Shown here: piece by piece, positions 9,979-18,651 of the stretch
How positions within the stretch are numbered: the stretch's first letter is position 1
Layout of the letters: each line of letters begins with the position of its first letter
Source of the DNA: Breoghania corrubedonensis
Lineage (GTDB): Bacteria > Pseudomonadota > Alphaproteobacteria > Rhizobiales > Stappiaceae
NCBI RefSeq assembly: GCF_003053845.1
Contig: NZ_QAYG01000006.1
Location: 124,001-188,000, forward strand
Reading direction: 5' to 3'
Length of the DNA: 64,000 bases
Notes under the pieces: generated by a model
Told to the model about the DNA's origin: nothing
Seen by the model: only the letters and a program-made list of their open reading frames with translations
Databases searched by the model: none
Translations under genes and position numbers: made by a program

Positions 9979-11292
9979 TTACTGCGCCGGCACCGCCACC
10001 CGGTTCGGGTTGTTGGGGTGCGTCGTCCAGTTGGCGTATGTCGGTTCCACCGTGCGGCCGGTGCGCGGATCGACCATGCCGGGCGTCATCGCCTCCATGG
10101 TGATGCAGCCCTCCACCGGGCAGACGTTGACGCACAGGTTGCAGCCGACACATTCCGCGTCGATCACCTCGAACCCCCGGTCGCCGTTGATCGTCGTGGC
10201 GATCGCCTGGTGGGAGGTGTCCTCGCAGGCGATGTGGCAGCGCCCGCACTTGATGCAAGTCTCCTGATCGATCTTCGCCTTGGCGATGTAGTTGAGGTTG
10301 AGGTACTGCCAGTCGGTGACGTTGGGCACGGCGCGGCCGACGAACTGATCGATGGAGGCATAGCCCTTCTCGTCCATCCAGTCGGAAAGCCCGGAGATCA
10401 TCTCCTCGACGATCTTGAAGCCGTAGGTCATCGCCGCCGTGCAGACCTGCACGTTGCCGGCCCCCAGCGCCATGAATTCGGCTGCATCGCGCCACGTCGT
10501 CACCCCGCCGATGCCGGAGATCGGCAGGCCGCGGGTTTCCGCATCGCGGGCGATTTCCGCCACCATGTTGAGCGCCATCGGCTTCACCGCCGGCCCGCAA
10601 TAGCCGCCATGCGTGCCCTTGCCGTCGACGGCGGGTTCCGGCGCCATCGCATCGAGATCGACGGAGGTGATCGAGTTCACCGTGTTGATCAGCGACACCG
10701 CGTCCGCCCCGCCCTTGTGGGCCGCGCGCGCGGGCTGACGGATATCGGTGATGTTCGGTGTCAGCTTGACGATGACCGGCATGCGCGTGTGTTTCTTGCA
10801 CCAGCGCGTCACCATCTCGATGTATTCGGGCACCTGACCGACGGCCGCGCCCATGCCGCGCTCCGACATGCCGTGCGGACAGCCGAAATTCAACTCCACG
10901 CCGTCGGCTTCCGTCTCCTCCACGAGCTTGAGGATACTGGCCCAGTTCTCCTCCTCGCAAGGAACCATCAGCGAGACCACCAGCGCCCGGTCGGGCCAGT
11001 TCTTCTTGACCCGCTTGATCTCCTGCAGGTTGAGCTGCAAGGGGCGGTCGGTGATCAGCTCGATGTTGTTGAAGCCGGTAAGCTGGCGGTCCTTGCCATG
11101 GGTCGCGCCATAGCGCGGACCGTTGACGTTGACGACCGGATCGCCGTCGCCGAGCGTCTTCCACACGACACCGCCCCAGCCCGCCTGAAAGGCGCGCACG
11201 ACGTTGTATTCCTTGTCGGTGGGCGGCGCGGAGGCCAGCCAGAACGGGTTCGGCGACTTGATACCGACGAATGAATTGGAAAGATCGGCCAT
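9979..11292 (-). CDS. preA: Dihydropyrimidine dehydrogenase (NAD+), PreA catalytic subunit
   Basis: This 437-residue subunit reduces uracil or thymine to the dihydro form, the first step of the reductive pyrimidine pathway. The N-terminal FMN-binding TIM barrel is like dihydroorotate dehydrogenase (FWLASAPPT, VELNFGCPHGMSERGMG, GIGGVTTW). The C-terminus carries two ferredoxin-type clusters, CIKCGRCHIACEDTSHQ and CVGCNLCVNVCPVEGC. The ATG at 11292 is preceded by GGGGAGAAAAGG. An in-frame 40-residue extension is rejected because it is arginine-rich and overlaps preT. PreA follows preT by 14 bases, and the two subunits should form the PreTA enzyme. Confidence 0.96.
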   Translation of the reverse strand: MADLSNSFVGIKSPNPFWLASAPPTDKEYNVVRAFQAGWGGVVWKTLGDGDPVVNVNGPRYGATHGKDRQLTGFNNIELITDRPLQLNLQEIKRVKKNWPDRALVVSLMVPCEEENWASILKLVEETEADGVELNFGCPHGMSERGMGAAVGQVPEYIEMVTRWCKKHTRMPVIVKLTPNITDIRQPARAAHKGGADAVSLINTVNSITSVDLDAMAPEPAVDGKGTHGGYCGPAVKPMALNMVAEIARDAETRGLPISGIGGVTTWRDAAEFMALGAGNVQVCTAAMTYGFKIVEEMISGLSDWMDEKGYASIDQFVGRAVPNVTDWQYLNLNYIAKAKIDQETCIKCGRCHIACEDTSHQAIATTINGDRGFEVIDAECVGCNLCVNVCPVEGCITMEAMTPGMVDPRTGRTVEPTYANWTTHPNNPNRVAVPAQ

Positions 11293-11306
11293 GGTCCTTT
11301 TCTCCC

Positions 11307-12659
11307 CTAAAGACCAAACGAACGGTGGATGGCGTCGGCGGCCCGTTTGCCGTCGGCAACGGCTGCGACCGTCAGGTCCTCGCCGCCGGCCACGCAATCG
11401 CCACCCGCCCACACGCCATCAACCGACGTGCGGCCGTCCTCGTCCACTTCGATGCGTCCACCTTCAAGCTTGGGCACGGCCCCCAGAAGCGGCGCATCGA
11501 GGAAGGTCTGGCCGATCGCCTTGAAGACCTGATCGACCTCGAGGCGCAATGTTTCGCCGGTGCCTTCGAGCCGCCCATCGTCGCCAGGCCGGGTGCCTTC
11601 CAGCACGATGGAGCTCACCCGTCCATGCGCGCCGATGAGGGCGGCCGGGCGCATCCAGTGGCGGATGACGACGCCGTTCGTCAGCGCCAGTTCCTGCTCG
11701 TAGGGGCTCGCCTTCATCTCGCCCGCGCCGCGACGATAGGCGATGGTCACGTCCTCCGCGCCCAGCCGCTTCATCTGCACGGCGATATCGATCGCGGTCA
11801 TGCCGCCGCCGATGACGACGACGCGCCGGCCCACGGGCAGCGTGGCGAGATCATCGGCCTGGCGCAGCCGCGCGATGTAGTCGACCGCGTCGAGCACGCC
11901 CTCCATCTCCTCGCCTTCGAGCCTCAGCGCATTGACGCCGGCAAGCCCCATGGCAAGGAACACCGCATCGTGTTTCACCTTCAGGTCGGCCAGCGTGAAA
12001 TCGCGACCCAGGGCCTTGCCCGCCTCAACCGTGATACCGCCGACCGACAGAATGAAATCGACCTCGGCCTGCGCGAAGCCGTCCACCGTCTTGTAGGCGG
12101 CGATACCGTATTCGTTGAGCCCGCCGAGTTTCTCCTTCGCGTCGTAGATGGTGACCGCATGGCCAAGCTCGGCCAGCCGGTGGGCACACGAAAGCCCCGC
12201 CGGGCCGCCGCCGACGATGGCGACGGTCTTGCCCGTCTCGGGCGCGCGGGTGGCGAAGCTCTTCGGTCGGGTCTCCAGGAAATGATCGGTCGCGTGGCGC
12301 TGCAGGAGGCCGATCTTCACCGGCTTGCCCTCGGCCTCCATGCGCACGCAGGCCTCCTCGCACAAGGTCTCCGTCGGGCAGACGCGGGCGCACATGCCGC
12401 CCAGAATGTTGCTCGCAAAGATCGTCTTGGCGGAGCCCGTGTCGTTGCCGGTCGAGATCTGGCGGATGAACAGCGGAATGTCGATCGAGGTCGGGCACGC
12501 CTGCGTACACGGCGCGTCGAAACAGAAATAGCAGCGGTCCGCCTCCACCACCGCCTCGTGCGCGTCGAGCGGGGGATGCAGATCGGTGAAATTGTCCAGA
12601 TACGCTTCGGCGGGCAGGCGGCCGCACGCAATGTCCGGACCGGACGCAACGTCGGTCAT
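11307..12659 (-). CDS. preT: Dihydropyrimidine dehydrogenase (NAD+), PreT subunit
   Basis: This 450-residue electron-transfer subunit resembles glutamate synthase small subunit. Cysteine clusters CYFCFDAPCTQACPTSID and MCARVCPTETLCEEAC lie in the first 105 residues and bind Fe-S centres. FAD-binding GGGPAGLSCA and a second nucleotide-binding GGGMTAIDIA follow, and the C-terminal FAD contact is VWAGGDCVAGG. GGAGG precedes ATG 12659. A RutR operator lies 196 bases upstream of the start, so preT-preA should be induced when uracil or thymine binds RutR. Confidence 0.96.
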   Translation of the reverse strand: MTDVASGPDIACGRLPAEAYLDNFTDLHPPLDAHEAVVEADRCYFCFDAPCTQACPTSIDIPLFIRQISTGNDTGSAKTIFASNILGGMCARVCPTETLCEEACVRMEAEGKPVKIGLLQRHATDHFLETRPKSFATRAPETGKTVAIVGGGPAGLSCAHRLAELGHAVTIYDAKEKLGGLNEYGIAAYKTVDGFAQAEVDFILSVGGITVEAGKALGRDFTLADLKVKHDAVFLAMGLAGVNALRLEGEEMEGVLDAVDYIARLRQADDLATLPVGRRVVVIGGGMTAIDIAVQMKRLGAEDVTIAYRRGAGEMKASPYEQELALTNGVVIRHWMRPAALIGAHGRVSSIVLEGTRPGDDGRLEGTGETLRLEVDQVFKAIGQTFLDAPLLGAVPKLEGGRIEVDEDGRTSVDGVWAGGDCVAGGEDLTVAAVADGKRAADAIHRSFGL

Positions 12660-12854
12660 GGAACCTCCTCGTCGCGCGGCCCCGTCGCACCGGACAGGGG
12701 GCGGAGCGCCGCGCGTTTCCCATTTTCATCGAACACGCGCAGGAAAAGGCCCCATCTCGCTCGGGGCGCTCCGCACCATGTTCCCGTCATTCAGGTGGTC
12801 GTTTCGACCCTTCTCGTGTGGCGGAAGGGTTCGTAACGTCAGTTTCGATGTTTT

Positions 12855-12870
12855 TTGACCAAATAGTCAA
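12855..12870. promoter_or_regulatory. RutR operator upstream of preT-preA
   Basis: TTGACCAAATAGTCAA differs by one base from the known RutR consensus TTGACCA-NN-TGGTCAA. It sits 196 bases upstream of preT in the gap between preT and rutR (12660-13092), which holds no other recognisable element. A second operator is at 14021. The presence of the rutR gene next door makes the assignment strong. Confidence 0.85.
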
Positions 12871-13092
12871 ATCCATTTTGACGTCGCGAGCGCCGCAATT
12901 TCGGGCAGGGACGGGGGAAACTGCACGTTTGGCGTGCGTTTGTCTCGCGAAGGGAACGGATGGCTCCCCCGGGGGAGGTTGATGCCTTGCGGGGCCGGGC
13001 GGCGAATTCCATTCTCGCCCGCAAAGGAGAGAGAAGGGCGCAAGACGTTGGTGCTCGGGGAAAACAAAGAACGGCGTGGCCGGGCGGCACGC

Positions 13093-13734
13093 TCAGGGGA
13101 TGAGCGCTTGCAGGAACAAGGCCTTCAGCGCGGCCTCGGCGTCCTTGTGGAAGCCGGGTTCGGCGATGGAACGTCCGGTGATCGCGCTGATCTGGGTTTC
13201 GAAGTCGGCATAGTGCTGCGTCGTCGCCCAGATCATGAAGACGAGGTGATAGGGATCGACCGGCTTCAACCGGCCTTCATCGATCCAGATGCGGATGACG
13301 CCGGCCTTGGCGTCGACCAGGTCCTTCAGGGGGCCTTTCAGCACGTCCATCATCGCCGGGGCGCCTTCCAGCACCTCGTTGGCGAAGAGGCGCGAGGCCT
13401 TGGGGTTCTTCGCGGAATGATCCAGCTTTCGGGCGATGTAGTCGCCAAGTTCGGCGGCCGGGTCGCCGGCGACGTCGAGCGCGCGCAGGGGTTTGAGCCA
13501 TTCGTCCAGAATCTCTTCCAGAACGGCCTTATAGATCTGCGCCTTGGAGGGGTAATAGTAGAGCAGGTTCGACTTCGACATGCCCGCTTCGCGGGCGATC
13601 TCGTCGAGCGTGGTGCCGCGAAAACCGAAGCGGGAAAAGATCTCCAGCGCGGCGGCGAGGATACGGTCGCGGTTGACCGTCTGGATACGGGTCGCCTTGC
13701 GCGGCCTTTTCCGGGCGGGCTCATCGAGGCTCAT
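13093..13734 (-). CDS. rutR: RutR, TetR-family pyrimidine-responsive regulator
   Basis: This 213-residue TetR-family protein has an N-terminal helix-turn-helix (FRGTTLDEIAREAGMSKSNL, about residues 38-57) followed by LLYYYPSKAQIY. The pattern with the ligand-domain motifs RLFANEVLEGAP and HLVFMIWATTQHYADF matches RutR, which is released from DNA by uracil or thymine. It is flanked by two copies of its operator, one before preT-preA and one before the aminotransferase gene. The gene is on the same strand as preT but separated by over 400 bases. An own-promoter operator is not evident unless the 14021 site serves both directions. Confidence 0.93.
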   Translation of the reverse strand: MSLDEPARKRPRKATRIQTVNRDRILAAALEIFSRFGFRGTTLDEIAREAGMSKSNLLYYYPSKAQIYKAVLEEILDEWLKPLRALDVAGDPAAELGDYIARKLDHSAKNPKASRLFANEVLEGAPAMMDVLKGPLKDLVDAKAGVIRIWIDEGRLKPVDPYHLVFMIWATTQHYADFETQISAITGRSIAEPGFHKDAEAALKALFLQALIP

Positions 13735-14020
13735 CGGTATCCACCATCGACATTCATCATCATCGGGTCGCGACCTCCTCTCCTCTGTCCCGCGGCAAGC
13801 CCTGTCGGTCCTCTGCTATAGCGCGTTTTTGTGCGCGGTTTCACCCAATTGCCGCAACGCGCTGCCGCGATGGTGCCCTCGCGGCTCGAAAAAACGCCCA
13901 TTTTTCGCGCGCTTGCGTCGCCACAACAAGGAAAACCCGGACTTTGGCCGTGATTGCTTTTGCATCGGGCTGGATAGAAAATGACCTTGACCGCGCTTGC
14001 GCGGCACTCCTATCGTTATC

Positions 14021-14036
14021 TTGACCAATTGGTCAG
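14021..14036. promoter_or_regulatory. RutR operator upstream of the aminotransferase operon
   Basis: TTGACCAATTGGTCAG matches the RutR consensus TTGACCA-NN-TGGTCAA at all but the last base. It lies 193 bases upstream of the aminotransferase start and 287 bases upstream of rutR, between divergent genes, so it could control both. The rest of 13735-14228 shows no other clear signal. Confidence 0.87.
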
Positions 14037-14228
14037 AAATCGCAACGTGAGACATCGGCCAAGTCTTGAAACTCGCGCAGGGTTTCAATGAAGATTGCGG
14101 GTATCGGAGCGTTCATTGCGGGATGTGCGCCTTCGAAATACGCGCAAGGCGGACAAGGCAATGCGAGGCGGGGTCTGACCCATCACGCGTGACCGCCTGG
14201 AAAGGCGGCGCGTTCGCTCGGAGGAATC

Positions 14229-15548
14229 ATGTCGCAGGCCGTCACCAACAATCTCGAAGCCTTCTGGATGCCGTTCACGGCGAACCGGCAGTTCAAGAAG
14301 AACCCGCGCATGCTGGTGGGCGCGAAGGACATGCACTACACCGCCGCCGACGGCCGCCAGATCCTCGACGGAACGGCGGGCCTGTGGTGCTGCAACGCCG
14401 GCCACGGGCGGCCGAAAGTGGTGGAAGCCATCCAGAAACAGGCCGCCGAGCTCGACTACGCGCCGGCCTTCCAGATGGGCCACCCGAAGGCGTTCGAGCT
14501 GGCCGCGCGGCTTTCCGCCATGATGCCGAAGCCGCTCGACCATGTGTTCTTCACCAATTCCGGTTCGGAATCGGTTGAAACCGCGCTGAAGACGGCGATC
14601 GCCTATCACCGCGCCAAGGGCAATGCCGCCAAGACCCGTCTCATCGGCCGTCAGCGCGGCTATCACGGGGTGAATTTCGGCGGCATTTCGGTCGGCGGCA
14701 TTTCCGGCAACCGCAAGATGTTCGGCTCGCTTCTCACTGGCGTCGACCACATCCGCGACACGCATGACATCGAGCGAAATGCCTTTACCCGCGGCCAGCC
14801 GGAGCATGGCGCGGAATTCGCCGATGACCTGCTGAATGTCATCAAGCTGCATGACGCATCCACCATCGCCGCCGTGATCGTGGAGCCGATGGCGGGCTCC
14901 ACCGGCGTGCTGATCCCGCCCAAGGGCTACCTGGAGCGGCTTCGCAAGATTTGCGACGACAACGACATCCTGCTGATCTTCGACGAGGTCATCACCGGCT
15001 TCGGGCGACTGGGCTCGGCGTTCGCGGTCGATCATTTCGGCGTGGTGCCGGACATGGTGACGACGGCCAAGGGCCTCACCTCGGGCACTGTGCCGATGGG
15101 CGCGGTGTTCGTTTCCTCCTCGATCTACGAGGCCTTCATGCAAGGGCCCGAACACATGATCGAGTTCTTCCACGGCTACACCTATTCCGGCCATCCGCTG
15201 GCCTGCGCCGCAGCACTCGGCACGCTCGACACCTATGAGGACGAGGGACTGATGACGCGCGGGGCGGAGCTTGCCGACCACTGGGCCGATGCGCTGCATT
15301 CGTTGAAAGATCATCCGCACGTCATCGACATCCGCAACATGGGGCTGATCGGCGCGGTGGAGCTGGAGCCGATCGCCGGCGAGCCGACCAAGCGGGCCTT
15401 CTCCGCCTTCCTGAAGGCCTTCGAGGAAGGCCTGATGATCCGCACCACCGGCGACATCATCGCGCTGTCGCCGCCGCTGATCATCTCCAGGGCGCAGATC
15501 GACGAGGTGTTCGGGATCTTGGGCAAGGTGCTGAAGGCGATCGATTAG
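14229..15548 (+). CDS. Beta-alanine:pyruvate aminotransferase (omega-amino acid transaminase)
   Basis: This 439-residue class III PLP transaminase should transfer the amino group of beta-alanine (from uracil) or 3-aminoisobutyrate (from thymine) to pyruvate, the last step encoded here. The start region NNLEAFWMPFTANRQFK is typical of omega-amino acid:pyruvate aminotransferases. LIFDEVITGFGRLG binds PLP, and the Schiff-base lysine is K281 in TTAKGLTSG. GGAGGAA precedes the ATG. A RutR operator lies 193 bases upstream. The next pathway gene follows after a 388-base gap holding a repeat element. Confidence 0.92.
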   Translation: MSQAVTNNLEAFWMPFTANRQFKKNPRMLVGAKDMHYTAADGRQILDGTAGLWCCNAGHGRPKVVEAIQKQAAELDYAPAFQMGHPKAFELAARLSAMMPKPLDHVFFTNSGSESVETALKTAIAYHRAKGNAAKTRLIGRQRGYHGVNFGGISVGGISGNRKMFGSLLTGVDHIRDTHDIERNAFTRGQPEHGAEFADDLLNVIKLHDASTIAAVIVEPMAGSTGVLIPPKGYLERLRKICDDNDILLIFDEVITGFGRLGSAFAVDHFGVVPDMVTTAKGLTSGTVPMGAVFVSSSIYEAFMQGPEHMIEFFHGYTYSGHPLACAAALGTLDTYEDEGLMTRGAELADHWADALHSLKDHPHVIDIRNMGLIGAVELEPIAGEPTKRAFSAFLKAFEEGLMIRTTGDIIALSPPLIISRAQIDEVFGILGKVLKAID

Positions 15549-15571
15549 AGGGGGCGGCATTCCCCCTCGGT

Positions 15572-15705
15572 GTCATCCCCGCGAAGGCGGGGATCCAGTA
15601 ACCACAGGGTGTGGTTGTCTGGCACGGCAATAACGAGTGACGCGGCCTCGGAGAGAACCGGCCGGCCGCGCCGTTTACTGGATCCCGGGTCAAGCCCGGG
15701 ATGAC
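15572..15705. repeat. Dispersed ~135-bp repeat ending GTCATCCC...GGGATGAC
   Basis: The element starts GTCATCCCCGCGAAGGCGGG and ends CCCGGGTCAAGCCCGGGATG plus AC. Each end is itself a hairpin. A related copy lies at 17963-18108, sharing CAGTAACC, TGTCTGGC, GGAGAGAACCGG and the last 30 bases. It looks like a non-coding palindromic element of the kind common between genes in Alphaproteobacteria. It sits inside the pyrimidine operon, in a gap (15549-15936) with nothing else recognisable. Confidence 0.82.
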
Positions 15706-15936
15706 AATTGCGGGTGGGGCGGTGATCGGGGGCAATTGGGTCCCCGACCGCGGTTGCTTCCCGGCAGGCTTCAAAGCGCCCCGCCATGAGGGCGCGCGAC
15801 AACGCGACGACTGGCCTTTCGGGCGAAACCCGCGGCAAAAGCGGGAGCCGATCGGCTGGACCAGAACTGAAGAGAGCGGAACAGAGTGCGGCGCGCCAGC
15901 GCCGGGGATGACATCGGCGATCAGGGGGACTGACGT

Positions 15937-17205
15937 ATGGCCGCAACTACCGGAGCACCGGGCGAGAACCTGCGGATCAACGCCGACAGGCTGCGGGACA
16001 GCCTGATGGAAATGGCGAAGATCGGGCCGGGCGTCGCCGGCGGCAACAACCGCCAGACGCTGACCGACGCCGACAGCGAGGGCCGCAGGCTCTTCCAGAA
16101 ATGGTGCGAGGATGCTGGCATGACCATGGGCGTCGATACCATGGGCAACATGTTCATGACGCGGCCCGGCACCGAGCCGGATCTGCCGGCGGTCTATGTC
16201 GGCTCCCATCTCGATACCCAGCCCACGGGGGGCAAGTATGACGGCGTTCTCGGCGTTCTCGGCGCGCTGGAGATCTGCCGCACGCTCAACGATCTGGGCA
16301 TCAAGACCAGACATCCCATCGTCGTCACCAACTGGACGAACGAGGAAGGCACGCGGTTCGCGCCCGCCATGCTGGCCTCGGGCGTCTTCGCCGGCCAGCA
16401 CGAGGAGGCCTGGGCCAAGGCGCGCGAGGACGCCAAGGGCCTGAAATTCGGCGATGAACTCAAGCGCATCGGCTGGCAGGGCGAGGAGCCGGTGGGCGCG
16501 CGCAAGGACAAGATCAAGGCGTTCTTCGAACTCCACATCGAGCAGGGGCCGATCCTGGAGGCCGAGGGCAAGGATATCGGCGTCGTCACCCACGGCCAGG
16601 GGCTGTGGTGGCTGCAGGTGACCGTGACCGGCAAGGACAGTCACACCGGCTCCACCCCGATGCCGCTGCGCAAGAATGCCGGTCTCGGCATGGCGCGGAT
16701 GACGGAGCTCGTTCACGAAATCGCCATGGGCCACCAGCCCAACGCGGTGGGCGCCATCGGCCATTGCGACGTTTATCCCAATTCCAGAAACGTCATTCCG
16801 GGCAAGGTGGTCTTCACCGTCGATTTCCGCTCGCCCGACCAGACCATCCTCGACGGCATGAAGGCACGCTTCGAGGTGGAAGCGCCGAAAATCGCTCAAG
16901 ACCTGGGTCTTGGTATTGAGATCGAGGTTTCCGGGCATTTCGATCCGGTGACCTTCGATCCGGGATGCGTCAAGGCCGTGCGCGATGCGGCGGAGCGGCT
17001 GGGCTATTCGCACCGCGACATCGTGTCGGGCGCCGGGCACGACGCCTGCTGGATCAACCGCGTGGCCCCGACCTCGATGGTCATGTGCCCCTGCGTCGAC
17101 GGGCTCTCGCACAACGAGGCGGAAGAGATTTCCAAGGACTGGGCGAAAGCGGGCGCCGACGTGCTGTTTCACGCGGTGGTGGAGACGGCGGAGATCGTGG
17201 GGTGA
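15937..17205 (+). CDS. Beta-ureidopropionase / N-carbamoyl-amino acid amidohydrolase (M20 family)
   Basis: This 422-residue metal-dependent amidohydrolase should convert N-carbamoyl-beta-alanine to beta-alanine, CO2 and ammonia. The family signatures are visible: GSHLDTQPTGGKYDGVLG (about residues 88-105) with metal-binding His and Asp, TNWTNEEGTRFAP with the catalytic Glu pair, ELHIEQGP, and near the end GAGHDACW with a late metal-ligand histidine. Similar enzymes act on allantoate or L-N-carbamoyl amino acids, but the dihydropyrimidinase neighbour favours beta-ureidopropionase. The stop codon overlaps the GTG start of the next small gene. Confidence 0.92.
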   Translation: MAATTGAPGENLRINADRLRDSLMEMAKIGPGVAGGNNRQTLTDADSEGRRLFQKWCEDAGMTMGVDTMGNMFMTRPGTEPDLPAVYVGSHLDTQPTGGKYDGVLGVLGALEICRTLNDLGIKTRHPIVVTNWTNEEGTRFAPAMLASGVFAGQHEEAWAKAREDAKGLKFGDELKRIGWQGEEPVGARKDKIKAFFELHIEQGPILEAEGKDIGVVTHGQGLWWLQVTVTGKDSHTGSTPMPLRKNAGLGMARMTELVHEIAMGHQPNAVGAIGHCDVYPNSRNVIPGKVVFTVDFRSPDQTILDGMKARFEVEAPKIAQDLGLGIEIEVSGHFDPVTFDPGCVKAVRDAAERLGYSHRDIVSGAGHDACWINRVAPTSMVMCPCVDGLSHNEAEEISKDWAKAGADVLFHAVVETAEIVG

Positions 17206-17762
17206 AGACTGGCTGGATCCGGCGCGAGCTGAAGATCTTCTGGTGGCGGATCTTGTTGCCGACCACGATTTTTCTTGGAGGAACAGCCTATCTCATCAGT
17301 TTGCTGTTTTGGGATGGGCCGGACCGATTGCGGCCGTTGATACCGGCGGGAATTCAGACGGGACAAGCCGTCTATTATAACAGTGAATGGTTCCATCCAA
17401 GGTACGGAAGTTGTGTGGTTGCGGTGTTCGCTCTGGAGGCAGAATTTGCGGAACGTTTGCGCAGGGAAGGGGCGGGCGCTCTCGTTAATCCGGAATCTTT
17501 GAGACCCGATCTCGATGAGCGAGGTAGTGAAACCAGGGGGTATTCTGCCTGGCAAGGAGGACCTGTAGCGATGAGCGATACCGATATGACAGAGCGAAAT
17601 ATCTCCCTTGCGGCAGGATGCATGAGAAGCAGTGTCGAGTATTCCCGCATCTACGCAAAATATGCACACGGTGAGCGCGGTTTTTACTCCAAGCACACCA
17701 GTGGGACGATTGCGATTATTGCTCCGGTTGAGGGACTTCTCTTTTTGGCGCCCGAACCGTGA
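17202..17762 (+). CDS. Hypothetical protein with one N-terminal membrane segment
   Basis: I do not recognise this 186-residue protein. A GTG at 17202 overlaps the upstream stop as GTGA, which suggests coupled translation. One membrane segment (ILLPTTIFLGGTAYLISLLFW) lies at about residues 17-37 after a basic start, and the rest is probably periplasmic with two cysteines. Its base composition is lower in GC than its neighbours and codon use looks less biased. It is followed by a repeat-rich gap. It may be an insertion into the pyrimidine cluster rather than a pathway member. Confidence 0.6.
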   Translation: MKTGWIRRELKIFWWRILLPTTIFLGGTAYLISLLFWDGPDRLRPLIPAGIQTGQAVYYNSEWFHPRYGSCVVAVFALEAEFAERLRREGAGALVNPESLRPDLDERGSETRGYSAWQGGPVAMSDTDMTERNISLAAGCMRSSVEYSRIYAKYAHGERGFYSKHTSGTIAIIAPVEGLLFLAPEP

Positions 17763-17814
17763 TCCAAGGCCGGCCGCAAAGCAGATCCATGACCTTTCCC
17801 CTCCTTCATCGCCA

Positions 17815-17911
17815 TGGCGTCCCGATCAGGTCGGGGATGATGAAGGAGGGTTTGGCGGCAGGTGCCGTCGGTCCGGTGGTTGCTGGATCCCCGTCTTCGC
17901 GGGGATGGTAG
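17815..17911. repeat. Palindromic intergenic repeat
   Basis: GTCCCGATCAGGTCGGGGAT and GGATCCCCGTCTTCGCGGGG are two hairpins about 55 bases apart. The second hairpin resembles one at 38148-38178. This and the next element fill most of the gene-free stretch 17763-18174. Confidence 0.6.
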
Positions 17912-17962
17912 GGGGGGATGGGACGTGACGACGGTGTGCCGGGCGTCCGTTTACTCCTCGAT

Positions 17963-18108
17963 GTCATCCCGGCCGCAGCGAAGCGGAGAGCCGGGACCCA
18001 GTAACCGTTGGGTTCGGATGTCTGGCGCAGGAATGGCGAATAACGCGGCGCTGGAGAGAACCGGTCGGCTGCAACGGTTACTGGGTCCCGGGTCAAGCCC
18101 GGGATGAC
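17963..18108. repeat. Dispersed ~146-bp repeat ending GTCATCCC...GGGATGAC (second copy)
   Basis: This is homologous to 15572-15705. It shares the terminal hairpins, CCAGTAACC, TGTCTGGC, GGAGAGAACCGG and the closing TTACTGG(G/A)TCCCGGG. The two copies flank the beta-ureidopropionase and hypothetical genes in the same orientation, so recombination between them could delete about 2.4 kb. Confidence 0.82.
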
Positions 18109-18174
18109 AAGTGAGGTTGAGGTCGGGTTCCGTGCCATGCCGCACGGACGCCAGAGGACAACGGGAGGTACCTT

Positions 18175-18651
18175 GTGACGACTAATCTCGCTATCGCAAT
18201 CGAGCCGGTGAACCAGCCCAAAATCGTCGAGCTGATCGCGTTGTCGGACGCCTATTCGCTGGCGCGGTATCCGGCTGAGGGGCATTTCGGCACGGATATC
18301 GAAGGGCTTTCCGGCGACGATGTTTCGTTCGCCGTGGTGCGCGACGGAACGCGGGCGATCGGCTGCGCGGCGCTGAAATGGAACGGCGACGGGACGGCTG
18401 AGCTGAAGCGGCTGTTCGTGCGCGACGAGGGGCGCGGCCGGGGCGCCGCGCGCAAGGTGATGGCGTATCTGGAGGATATGGCGCAGGCGCGGGGCGTCAC
18501 GCGGATCGATCTGGAAACCGGGCCGCTCAACACCGAGGCCGTCGGGCTTTACGGGGCGCTCGGATACGCCGAGTGCGGGCCTTTCGCTCCTTACGAGGCG
18601 AACCCGTACAGCCTGTTCATGACGAAGACGCTGGAAGAGGGCACATCATGA
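18175..18651 (+). CDS. GNAT-family N-acetyltransferase
   Basis: This 158-residue protein has the GNAT fold. Acetyl-CoA-binding motif A is ELKRLFVRDEGRGRGAARKV (about residues 77-96, with the R-G-R-G-A loop), followed by the later LYGALGYAECGPF. It should acetylate an unknown small molecule or peptide. The GTG start is supported by GGGAGG about seven bases upstream. Its stop overlaps the next gene (ATGA). Its link to pyrimidine breakdown is unclear; it may only have been inserted there. Confidence 0.85.
   Translation: MTTNLAIAIEPVNQPKIVELIALSDAYSLARYPAEGHFGTDIEGLSGDDVSFAVVRDGTRAIGCAALKWNGDGTAELKRLFVRDEGRGRGAARKVMAYLEDMAQARGVTRIDLETGPLNTEAVGLYGALGYAECGPFAPYEANPYSLFMTKTLEEGTS

Noticed and set aside
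9733-11274. Long plus-strand frame opposite preA
   Set aside because: It is an antisense shadow with His/Arg/Asp bias and no domain; PreA on the minus strand has clear motifs and a ribosome-binding site.
17806-18285. Minus-strand frames with HPGLDPG-type sequence
   Set aside because: These are translations of the palindromic repeat elements, a common source of false genes in Alphaproteobacteria.
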